DNA of 13,706 bases, taken from contig JAUUZM010000039.1 in assembly GCA_030589965.1 (NCBI GenBank), forward strand, positions 1 through 13,706. Reading direction: 5' to 3'. Of this stretch, positions 8,101 through 13,706 are shown one piece after another. A program made the position numbers and the translations under genes. Source of the DNA: Bacteroides sp. (GTDB taxonomy: Bacteria; Bacteroidota; Bacteroidia; Bacteroidales; SM23-62). The notes beneath the pieces were generated by a model. It saw nothing but the letters and a program-made list of their open reading frames with translations. It had not been told where the DNA came from and ran no database searches. How positions within the stretch are numbered: position 1 is the stretch's first letter; each line of letters begins with the position of its first letter.

Positions 8101-8357
8101 AGCAGAAGATTTTTGAAACAAATGAATTCCAACTCGCCAAAGGTGACAAAGTATATATGTTCTCTGATGGTTATCCTGACCAGTTCGGTGGACCATTAGG
8201 TAAAAAGTTCAAAATGGTACGCCTGAAGAATATGCTCAGGGACGTCCATGAGAAGCCCATGGAAGAACAGTATAATTACATTAAGAATAACTTCGAGATC
8301 TGGAAAGAAGATACCGAACAGGTCGACGATGTACTGTTTATGGGAATTGAGATCTGA
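5187..8357 (+). CDS. Propeller sensor with cytoplasmic SpoIIE-type PP2C phosphatase
   Basis: The product is 1056 residues. A signal peptide (1-24, cleavage before Gln25) is followed by 14 repeats of the two-component-regulator propeller type, for example NGYLWMGTGEGLCKYDG (51-67), KGNLWFGHNDG, DGSLWLSTQGEG, EGNIWMSTYGKG and EGSIWVGHRLGL. Fourteen equals two seven-bladed propellers. A Y_Y_Y domain (about 668-740, YQYRLDGYDDWSD) precedes one membrane helix (about 747-767) and a charged coiled coil (768-805). The cytoplasmic part begins with DSINYAQRIQ (807-816), a motif common in Bacteroidota SpoIIE proteins. The PP2C metal-site motifs follow: SGDFYWY (Asp846), ADSTGHGVPGAF (Asp865), DGMD (922-925) and SDGYPD (Asp994, Asp998). 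All expected acidic residues are present, so it should be an active Mn/Mg-dependent phosphoserine/threonine phosphatase. The ectodomain resembles hybrid two-component systems, but the kinase is replaced by a phosphatase. Known SpoIIE enzymes often act on anti-sigma antagonist proteins; no STAS or anti-sigma gene is in the window, so substrate and signal are unknown. Confidence 0.92.
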   Translation: MKQIRAFLLISIFLALIPVSSIQGQIYKFQQYGIEDGLCHPFVYTVIQDANGYLWMGTGEGLCKYDGFEFFGDFGADSLPQAFVKKSFKDSKGNLWFGHNDGSISFYNGKEFQVIDPGAKITSTINGIAEDSDGRIVFATQNQGLIIINSNLEPIVIKEPFNRKLLSSIAFNGDGLLLVGAFDGLHAYNYDFTKADTISYIEKINKLPYAQITSIVYDETGDLWWIGARDEGLYSLKLNAGSPGTSDVVKLGSEEILKRTSIVSILIDRDGSLWLSTQGEGAYKISVNRINMEIEELVNFGEDNGLGIRYIREVFQDLEGNIWMSTYGKGLAGLFNEALTFHGYSDRMGNTLYSVMTDEEGYWMAGTGKLVRIKTGIAGSKREFTSANGLPDDRITALHKSGSTLWIGTGNSGLFRMNIQNGSISRFYLAQNSLENTINALDSREGILWVATNNGVLSITETSGTIKRFSTSNGLPHNRIQDVFIDSDDNVWLATRSNGLFSVNSDRSIEITGLSGLSLEFVSITQDEFDNIWAATADNGVFKFVSDTLEYFSPNEGLKSSSCYSILNDGEGSIWVGHRLGLSKIDIEQGIVISMGTEAGLNGDCQPDATAVTENGVALFGTSDGLLMYDTRKERRNLTPPVTSITSVLISDVEYDASVPLVLPYDIYKLRIDFIGINYAAPEKVTYQYRLDGYDDWSDPTSVPYVNYGRVEDGNYTFMLRACNSEGVCIDTPVEFSLRVKLPFWKTWWFLTIILSSMISSVVFIIKYRERKAKQFQELLQKKLDERTREVVMQKEEIEVKNKDITDSINYAQRIQASILPPISKLHETFSGSFVFYQPRDIVSGDFYWYDKMEGTNKFVIVCADSTGHGVPGAFMSMIGTTLLKDITVREEVDSPASLLATLDMEIMSALNQNLEAERSNDGMDIIVSEVDLKTHKLRVSSAMRPMIIYRGGEQIYVRGSRSSVGGQYEHEQKIFETNEFQLAKGDKVYMFSDGYPDQFGGPLGKKFKMVRLKNMLRDVHEKPMEEQYNYIKNNFEIWKEDTEQVDDVLFMGIEI

Positions 8358-8360
8358 TCC

Positions 8361-8882
8361 TTATAATTTTTCCTTCCAGTCAAGAAAGATAATCTCCGTA
8401 GTAGTATCAACATTACTCCTGTTGAAAGACCTGTCCATTAAATAAAAAGTATACTTCAGTGTATCGTAATCGATGGTATAATATTCGATTTCCACCTCGA
8501 TCTCACCCTTCAAAGTCTTATTCTGACCTTCCCGGTCAAGTGGAGGTATGCGGTAAAATGGCTTAGATTCCAGTTCAGAAGTATCAATCTCCCTGTATAC
8601 TCCATCTACCATCTCATGCAATGTTAGAAAGAGATTATACTTGGCAGAGTCAGGACGCAACTCATCATCAATGCCTGTAAGAAATCCTATATCGCCATCC
8701 CCATCCTCGAAGTAGAAAGTCAAATCACCTGTAAGGACCAGGGATCCAAGTGGATTAGGTTTTTCTTCCAGGATAAAGCTTTGGAATTCCACTCTCGGAA
8801 CGTCGGGGAGCACCTTTGGGGTCGGACAGCCGGTAAGTATTACCGAAATAAGGATCAATATGTAGGCCGGCGTTCTCATCAT
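8361..8882 (-). CDS. Small lipoprotein with DGDGDIG motif, function unknown
   Basis: I chose the ATG at 8880-8882 (a second ATG is adjacent at 8877-8879); the frame extends to a TTG at 8898-8900, but the signal peptide begins properly at MMRTPAYILILIS. This gives 173 residues. The lipobox is LTGC with Cys19 as the lipidated residue, followed by PTPKVLPDVP, so it is a membrane-anchored lipoprotein. The mature domain contains FYFEDGDGDIGF (56-67), a Gly/Asp motif seen in other small Bacteroidota lipoproteins and possibly metal-binding, then mostly beta-strand sequence (YNLFLTLHEMVDGVYREIDT, EIEVEIEYYTIDYDTLKYTF, ending EIIFLDWKEK). It lies 72 bases downstream of der on the same strand and may be the last gene of that operon or have its own promoter. 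It ends 3 bases from the stop of the opposing phosphatase gene. No specific function can be assigned. Confidence 0.82.
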   Translation of the reverse strand: MMRTPAYILILISVILTGCPTPKVLPDVPRVEFQSFILEEKPNPLGSLVLTGDLTFYFEDGDGDIGFLTGIDDELRPDSAKYNLFLTLHEMVDGVYREIDTSELESKPFYRIPPLDREGQNKTLKGEIEVEIEYYTIDYDTLKYTFYLMDRSFNRSNVDTTTEIIFLDWKEKL

Positions 8883-8889
8883 CAGGTTA

Positions 8890-8897
8890 CAAAAATA
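8890..8897 (-). promoter_or_regulatory. Candidate -7 box for the lipoprotein gene
   Basis: Read on the minus strand, 8897 to 8890 is TATTTTTG, an exact match to the Bacteroidota -7 consensus TAnnTTTG. It ends only 7 bases before the chosen ATG, so transcription from it would give a leaderless or nearly leaderless mRNA. No TTG lies at the normal -33 spacing; the nearest upstream is only 11 bases away. In AT-rich spacers this match can occur by chance. Confidence 0.3.
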
Positions 8898-8954
8898 CAA
8901 GTAATTTTCAATTTATTAATTGTTTGAATGATCTCTCCCATACATGACTGGCAA

Positions 8955-10259
8955 TTATTTATTTCTGAAAAATATCTGGATGGGCACTCCTTTAAAATTA
9001 AATTTTAACCTCAGGCGATTCTCAAGATATCTTTTGTATGGATCCCTTATGTACTGCGGCAGGTTGGCATAAAATGCAAAAGTTGGAGCATGAGTAGGCA
9101 GTTGGGCCACATACTTGATCTTGACATACTTTCCTTTATGCGCAGGGGGTGGGTGTTCTTCAATGGCATCCAGCATGTAGGTGTTAAGAACAGGAGTGGG
9201 TACTCTCTGTATACGGTTCTCATATACCTCCATGGCTGTCTCAAGAACCTTAAATACACGTTGTTTGCTTATAGCCGATACAAATATGATTGGCATGTCC
9301 TGGAAAGGAGCGGTCTTTTCAAGGATCTCTTTTTTAAACTTTTCAGTGGAATGATGGTCTTTTTCAACCAGATCCCATTTATTTACCAGGAGAACAACTC
9401 CTTTCCTGTTTTTCAGGATCAGGTTTAGGATATTTACATCCTGACCCTCTATTCCCCGGGTAGCATCCAGTAGGAGGAAACATACATCAGCTGTTTCAAT
9501 AGAACGGATCGAACGCAGTACAGAGTAGAATTCCAGATCCTCTTCGACTTTCCCTTTCTTCCTTAAACCCGCTGTGTCGATCAGGTAAAAGTCATGTTTG
9601 AATTTGGTGAACCGTGTAAGTATTGAATCGCGGGTTGTTCCCGCAAGGGGAGTCACAATATTTCTATCTTCCCCGATAAGGGTATTAATAAGTGTGGATT
9701 TCCCAACATTTGGTCTTCCTACTATGGCAAACTTGGGGATATCTACTTCTGTATCATCTTCATCACTGGTGAATTGTTTTACTACATCATCCAGCAAATC
9801 TCCTGTTCCGCTTCCATTTATCGAAGAGATAGGATATATTTCACCCAGTCCAAGTCCAAAGAACACACTCGCTTCATATATCCTCTGGTTATTGTCCACC
9901 TTATTCACCACCAGCAGTATTGGCTTGTCCATTTTTCTGAGCATTTTAGCCACGGCCTCATCCAGATCGCTTATACCGATTTCTACATCAACGACAAAAA
10001 GTATGACATTTGCCTCGTCCAGGGCAAGGAGGACCTGCCTTCGAATTTCATTCTCGAAAATATCTTCAGAGTTTGTCACATAACCCCCTGTATCGATCAC
10101 TGAAAACTCCCTGCCATTCCATTCCGAGCGACCATAATTCCGGTCCCGCGTCACCCCGCTTATCTCGTTGACGATGGCTTCCTTGCTCTCTGTCAGGCGG
10201 TTAAAGAGAGTCGATTTGCCTACATTCGGCCTGCCTACTATGGCTACTATGTTTCCCAT
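8955..10259 (-). CDS. der: Ribosome biogenesis GTPase Der (EngA)
   Basis: The product is 434 residues, the usual size for Bacteroidota Der and shorter than the E. coli protein. It has the diagnostic two tandem GTPase domains. Domain 1 has GRPNVGKS (9-16), DTGG (56-59) and NKVD (119-122). Domain 2 has GRPNVGKS (181-188), DTAG (228-231) and NKWD (293-296). A C-terminal KH-like domain follows (about 353-432, containing HKGKYVKIKYVAQLPTHAPTF and RYLENRLRLKFNFKGVPI). Der is an essential GTPase that acts in maturation of the 50S ribosomal subunit. All nucleotide-binding motifs are intact. It starts 23 bases after the era stop codon on the same strand, so the two are very likely co-transcribed. The ATG start places the first P-loop at the standard distance from the N-terminus. 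Confidence 0.97.
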   Translation of the reverse strand: MGNIVAIVGRPNVGKSTLFNRLTESKEAIVNEISGVTRDRNYGRSEWNGREFSVIDTGGYVTNSEDIFENEIRRQVLLALDEANVILFVVDVEIGISDLDEAVAKMLRKMDKPILLVVNKVDNNQRIYEASVFFGLGLGEIYPISSINGSGTGDLLDDVVKQFTSDEDDTEVDIPKFAIVGRPNVGKSTLINTLIGEDRNIVTPLAGTTRDSILTRFTKFKHDFYLIDTAGLRKKGKVEEDLEFYSVLRSIRSIETADVCFLLLDATRGIEGQDVNILNLILKNRKGVVLLVNKWDLVEKDHHSTEKFKKEILEKTAPFQDMPIIFVSAISKQRVFKVLETAMEVYENRIQRVPTPVLNTYMLDAIEEHPPPAHKGKYVKIKYVAQLPTHAPTFAFYANLPQYIRDPYKRYLENRLRLKFNFKGVPIQIFFRNK

Positions 10260-10282
10260 TCTGTGTTTTTATTAACTTATTC

Positions 10283-11194
10283 CTATGAAGGGTTGTATCC
10301 TGATTGTTTTAAAAACCGGGGGTCATTTCTCCAGTCTTTTTGCACTTTCACCCGGGTTTCCAGGAACACTTTCTTTCCAAAAAACTTTTCCATATCCAAT
10401 CGGGCCAGGGTTCCAACTCTTTTAAGTCCCTTTCCCTGATGGCCGATTAAAATACCCTTCTGTGAATCCCTTTCAACAAAAATGTTGCAGTTTATATTGA
10501 TAATCAAATCAGATTCCTTGAAGCTTTCAACGTGAATCTCAACTGAATAAGGGATCTCCTGCTTATAGTTCATCAGGATCTTTTCCCGTATTATCTCAGA
10601 AACAAAAAACCGCTCATTTTTATCCGTCAATTCGTCCTTGGGATAGAATGGCGGGGATTCCGGAAGTTTTTCAAGGATCATTGCGAATACCTTTTCCAGA
10701 TTAAACTTCTCCAGAGCGGAGATAGGAATGATGCACGCATTGGGCAGAGTGTCCTGCCATTCCTGCATAAGAATATCTATCTGATCACCCTTGCTGAGAT
10801 CAATTTTGTTTATCAGTAAAATAACAGGAACCTTCAGATTCTGAAGTTTTTCTATCGTTTCCCCGGAATCTTCCTTTTTTTCCTCAATCTCCGTTACGTA
10901 TAACACAATATCAGCATCAGAAATGGCAGTTCGTGCAAATTTCAGCATATATTCCTGAAGCTTATATCCTGGCTTTAATATCCCCGGAGTATCTGAATAT
11001 ATAATTTGGAAATCCTCTCCATTTACGATTCCGAGAATACGGTGCCGTGTAGTCTGGGCCTTCGAGGTAATAATAGAAAGGTTCTCGCCTATCATGGCAT
11101 TCATCAGAGTGGATTTGCCGACATTAGGTCTGCCGACAATATTTACAAATCCTGCCTTATGTGTCTTTCCGCTGTCAATACTTTTTTCTGCCAT
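10283..11194 (-). CDS. era: GTPase Era
   Basis: The product is 303 residues, the normal Era length. The single GTPase domain shows GRPNVGKS (21-28), the switch I sequence KAQTTRHRI (45-53), DTPG (68-71), NKID (129-132) and SAL (159-161). The C-terminal KH domain has the RNA-contact loop region GILIGHQGKGLKRVG (247-261), followed by FFGKKVFLETRVKVQKDWR (271-289). Era binds the 3' end of 16S rRNA and is needed for 30S subunit maturation, linking ribosome assembly with growth. The ATG shares one base with the stop codon of the upstream DUF5686 gene (TAATG), and der follows after 23 bases. This suggests a DUF5686-era-der transcription unit with translational coupling at the first junction. About 14 residues precede the conserved GTPase start, a modest N-terminal extension. 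Confidence 0.97.
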   Translation of the reverse strand: MAEKSIDSGKTHKAGFVNIVGRPNVGKSTLMNAMIGENLSIITSKAQTTRHRILGIVNGEDFQIIYSDTPGILKPGYKLQEYMLKFARTAISDADIVLYVTEIEEKKEDSGETIEKLQNLKVPVILLINKIDLSKGDQIDILMQEWQDTLPNACIIPISALEKFNLEKVFAMILEKLPESPPFYPKDELTDKNERFFVSEIIREKILMNYKQEIPYSVEIHVESFKESDLIININCNIFVERDSQKGILIGHQGKGLKRVGTLARLDMEKFFGKKVFLETRVKVQKDWRNDPRFLKQSGYNPS

Positions 11195-13695
11195 TATTTA
11201 AGGATAAATCGAATGGTAAATTTAAATGCAAAATTATCAATTGTTTTGGGAAGTGAGTACGCACCCACTCGGTAAAACACTCCAAGACCATATCCGAATA
11301 TTGAAAAACGTAAAAGGTTATTAAAAAGTATGCCTGATTCATAGTAACCTTTCTCATAGGCAGTCTGGTTCAGGTTTACATGCCTGGGATCGTATGCCAT
11401 TGATCCATAACCCGCACTACCCGCCAGAACTATGCCCGGCTGGAATTTTCCTTTTCTGAACAGCAGCTTGCCAAAATCCTGCTGGAAATGGATGTTAGCA
11501 AAGCGGTCTGACACAAATTCATTCATCCTCATCGTTGCAAAACTATTTTCTGATTCAATAGTGAAAACACCATAACTTCCGGCTCCTGCATACAATAATG
11601 GATAGGGCAGGCTTCTGTCAGCCCATCCTCCGACCATGGCAATTTTTGTGTCTCCGATCGACTTGCTGACAAAGGTTTTAGTGATTTTTCCTTCCACTTT
11701 AGTGTACTCATAATCACCTCCCAACATGGGTAATCCGAAATGCAGGTTTGCATAGATAATCGGATAATTGGTGCCTAGTGAGATCCGGTTTCCTCTTGGT
11801 GTTTCCAGGAACTTCTCCTTATGAGCGTACTTCAGTTTAATCCCTGTCTGTGTGATATTAAACTCCCCGGTTTCCAGGTCCCCTTCTGGACTACTTACCA
11901 TATACCGGTAATCGTTGGTAACTTGTCTGGTACCCTGATTCAGGTAAGTGTTGATCTTGAAATAGCGCAAAGCAGGGAATTGCAATTCGACGGACTTTTC
12001 TTCAATATTATCCATATCAGAGATCAGAAAGCTCCTGAATATTTCGGAGGAATTGATCGGGGGCTTCTCAACAAATTTCCAGCCTGCTGTTTCAACAATA
12101 TCTTTATTATACCGAATCTTGAGGAAAGCATCCTTCCTTCGGTTGAGATTGATTTTCAGATGTCCTCCGTACTTGCTCTCTTTATCTCCGAAGCCATAGG
12201 CAAACTTTCCTCCTACCTGCACCCATCGGGAAATTTTATCATTGGTTTCAGCCGCAACCCCCAGTCTCAGTCCCTCGTACCGGCTCCAATGAATAAGACT
12301 GCGGTAGTCAATATTCAGAAAACCGAGCGGAATATAACCTGATGCAAAAGTTTCAAATAATTTAAGTTGACGGTCAAAATGGGCTTCCTGTCCGATGCTG
12401 TCAATCAGGTTGTATGTATTTGTATCCTTTGTTGTCAGGGGACTAACCCGGTATTGCTGCCAGAATTCCACATCCTTCTTATGGGCATTGTCCTCAACCT
12501 CAACTTCAATATGGTTGAAATCCTTTTTCCTCAGTTCAGGATTCAAACGGATGTCAGAAAGATAGGATTTGCCTATTCCAACCAATGTGATGGGCTTTCC
12601 ATTTGCCTCAGCATTATTGGGTGTGATCATCAGGTCAGTGTTCAACTGCACCGGGAACCATTGTTCACCCTCTACAAGTTCATATTTCTGCTGTATCCTG
12701 ATCCTGAAGACACCCTTTGTTTCTGCTGCCTCGGCGATGACATTCTGAACCGCGTAGCCCTCAGAATTGATGTGAAGAATTCCTTTCAATCCATCAAAAT
12801 TCTTCCCCCTCAAGGGTTTGAAGGAGATCAAAAACAGGGAGTCATTTTGCTCTGTATACATTGTGTCTTCAAGCACAAATAGGTATTTGCGTTTACTGCC
12901 ACGGCTCACCGGATTCAGGTATTTCTTGTCCCATATATTGATTAGCTCATCATAAAAGCTAAAGGACTGGACCTGAGAAGCAATCAGGGTGAAGGAAGGA
13001 TCATTAAATCCCGAAACCCTGGAGGCAGTAACTACTTCCCTGTTTTTATCCGGTTGCAGGAATTCACGTTCACTTACGAATTCCATCAGAAAGAGGTGGT
13101 TCTTTTCAAGGAATTCCTCCATTTCCTCCCGCACGTCCTCATCCATAATAACAATTGCACTGTCTCCTGAGGCCTGACTACTGTCCGCAACTTGCCGGCT
13201 TTCCTCGCTTGGTGCGTCCGCATACATTGAATCCAGGTCCACCGTAAAATACATCTTACTGTAGGAGGTATAAGAGAAAGATTGCATTTTTACCGGATTG
13301 TTCCGGTCCCTGTTTTCCAGGACAAGGTCAATGATCCTGTGGGCAGGATTAATGCCTGGTAGGATCTTAACTTCCTCAATATCATAAGCTGTTTCATCAA
13401 GTCTGACCTGAAGCATTTTTCCTGGCTTAATATCTTCTTTCGGGATAAATTTCTCCTGGTATCCCAGGTAAGAGAATTTAAGGAATTCTATCTGCTTCGA
13501 AGATGAGATGCTGAACTCCCCATCAATATTCGATACAGTACCCTGTCCGCCACTTGTATAAACAATATTCACAAAAGCCAGCGGCCGTTTTGTCTTCTGA
13601 TCCAGTATCCTGCCTTCTGTTTTTTCACCCACTTGAGAATGTAGAACAGAAAAGAAACTGGCTAGGAATGATATGACAAGAAGAATTCTTCTCAC
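11194..13695 (-). CDS. DUF5686 outer membrane protein with carboxypeptidase-like regulatory domain
   Basis: The product is about 833 residues from a GTG at 13693-13695. It begins with a signal peptide (RRILLVISFLASFFSVLHS, cleavage before Gln21). A carboxypeptidase regulatory-like Ig domain (about 26-110) follows, with GRILDQKTKRPLAFVNIVY, then GTVSNIDGEFSI and FSYLGYQEKFI. The remainder fits the DUF5686 family, opening with PAHRIIDLVLENRDRNNP and MQSFSYTSYSKMYF and ending in many Gly/aromatic strands up to FAFKFTIRFILK, consistent with an outer membrane beta-barrel. The regulatory-like domain is also found at the N-terminus of SusC/TonB-dependent proteins, but no TonB plug is seen here. The molecular function of the family is not established. 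The frame stays open to the right edge (codons for L, S and A precede the GTG), so an ATG just outside the window is possible, although the GTG sits correctly for the signal peptide. An acidic, Ser-rich insert lies at about 153-195. Confidence 0.87.
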   Translation of the reverse strand: MRRILLVISFLASFFSVLHSQVGEKTEGRILDQKTKRPLAFVNIVYTSGGQGTVSNIDGEFSISSSKQIEFLKFSYLGYQEKFIPKEDIKPGKMLQVRLDETAYDIEEVKILPGINPAHRIIDLVLENRDRNNPVKMQSFSYTSYSKMYFTVDLDSMYADAPSEESRQVADSSQASGDSAIVIMDEDVREEMEEFLEKNHLFLMEFVSEREFLQPDKNREVVTASRVSGFNDPSFTLIASQVQSFSFYDELINIWDKKYLNPVSRGSKRKYLFVLEDTMYTEQNDSLFLISFKPLRGKNFDGLKGILHINSEGYAVQNVIAEAAETKGVFRIRIQQKYELVEGEQWFPVQLNTDLMITPNNAEANGKPITLVGIGKSYLSDIRLNPELRKKDFNHIEVEVEDNAHKKDVEFWQQYRVSPLTTKDTNTYNLIDSIGQEAHFDRQLKLFETFASGYIPLGFLNIDYRSLIHWSRYEGLRLGVAAETNDKISRWVQVGGKFAYGFGDKESKYGGHLKINLNRRKDAFLKIRYNKDIVETAGWKFVEKPPINSSEIFRSFLISDMDNIEEKSVELQFPALRYFKINTYLNQGTRQVTNDYRYMVSSPEGDLETGEFNITQTGIKLKYAHKEKFLETPRGNRISLGTNYPIIYANLHFGLPMLGGDYEYTKVEGKITKTFVSKSIGDTKIAMVGGWADRSLPYPLLYAGAGSYGVFTIESENSFATMRMNEFVSDRFANIHFQQDFGKLLFRKGKFQPGIVLAGSAGYGSMAYDPRHVNLNQTAYEKGYYESGILFNNLLRFSIFGYGLGVFYRVGAYSLPKTIDNFAFKFTIRFILK

Positions 13696-13706
13696 TGCTG
13701 AGAGGA

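Noticed and set aside
8898..8900. TTG as start of the lipoprotein gene
   Set aside because: It would add MYFCNL ahead of an already well-formed lipoprotein signal, and the consecutive ATG codons at 8877-8882 are the better start.
8909..8922. AT-rich hairpin (CAATT/AATTG) between der and the lipoprotein gene as a terminator
   Set aside because: The stem is only 5 AT-rich pairs, with no proper T-run on the minus strand. It is too weak to call.
9598..10083. 161-codon open frame on the plus strand opposite der
   Set aside because: It is antisense to a strongly conserved essential gene, and the Ser/Thr/Ile-rich translation is what the reverse of such a sequence gives by chance.
11821..12882. Two plus-strand open frames of 171-173 codons opposite the DUF5686 gene
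   Set aside because: Both are fully antisense to a recognised gene and show no domains or start signals.

Overview
The window looks like chromosomal DNA from a member of the Bacteroidota (Bacteroidetes), moderately AT-rich. Three things point there. One is type IX secretion system (T9SS) components: a type B sorting domain and a PorP/SprF barrel. Another is lineage-typical families: a two-component-regulator propeller with Y_Y_Y domain, and a DUF5686 protein with a carboxypeptidase-like regulatory domain. The third is weak ribosome binding sites, with signal peptides that often appear to be cleaved just before Gln. I see no RNA genes, insertion sequences, CRISPR arrays, phage genes or integration sites. 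The window is gene-dense: nine protein genes, and the longest gap is 156 bases.

Left part (1-4038, + strand): a tightly packed secretion/surface module. It holds the 3' portion of a large surface protein with a gliding-motility-type C-terminal sorting domain (cut by the window's left edge), a PorP/SprF-family outer membrane barrel overlapping it by 4 bases, and a secreted PD40-propeller plus PKD protein starting 2 bases later. From family knowledge, the first protein is cargo for the T9SS and the barrel is its partner at the outer membrane. The propeller/PKD protein is inferred to be an accessory of the same module.

Middle (4039-8357, + strand): a 156-base intergenic region rich in dyad symmetry and with a candidate Bacteroidota promoter. 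It is followed by an unrecognised acidic secreted protein and a 1056-residue membrane sensor. The sensor has two seven-bladed propellers and a Y_Y_Y domain predicted outside the inner membrane, one membrane helix, a coiled coil, and a cytoplasmic SpoIIE-type PP2C phosphatase. The two genes are 20 bases apart and probably form one transcription unit.

Right part (8361-13695, - strand): a second operon reading towards the first. In transcription order it has a DUF5686 outer-membrane protein, the ribosome-assembly GTPases Era and Der, and a small lipoprotein. The two opposing units meet with only 3 bases between their stop codons.

Every recognised component belongs to a known family. The most promising candidate for something undescribed is the combination: a T9SS type B cargo/barrel/propeller set next to a secreted acidic protein and a propeller-sensing SpoIIE phosphatase, with an operator-like promoter region between the two halves.
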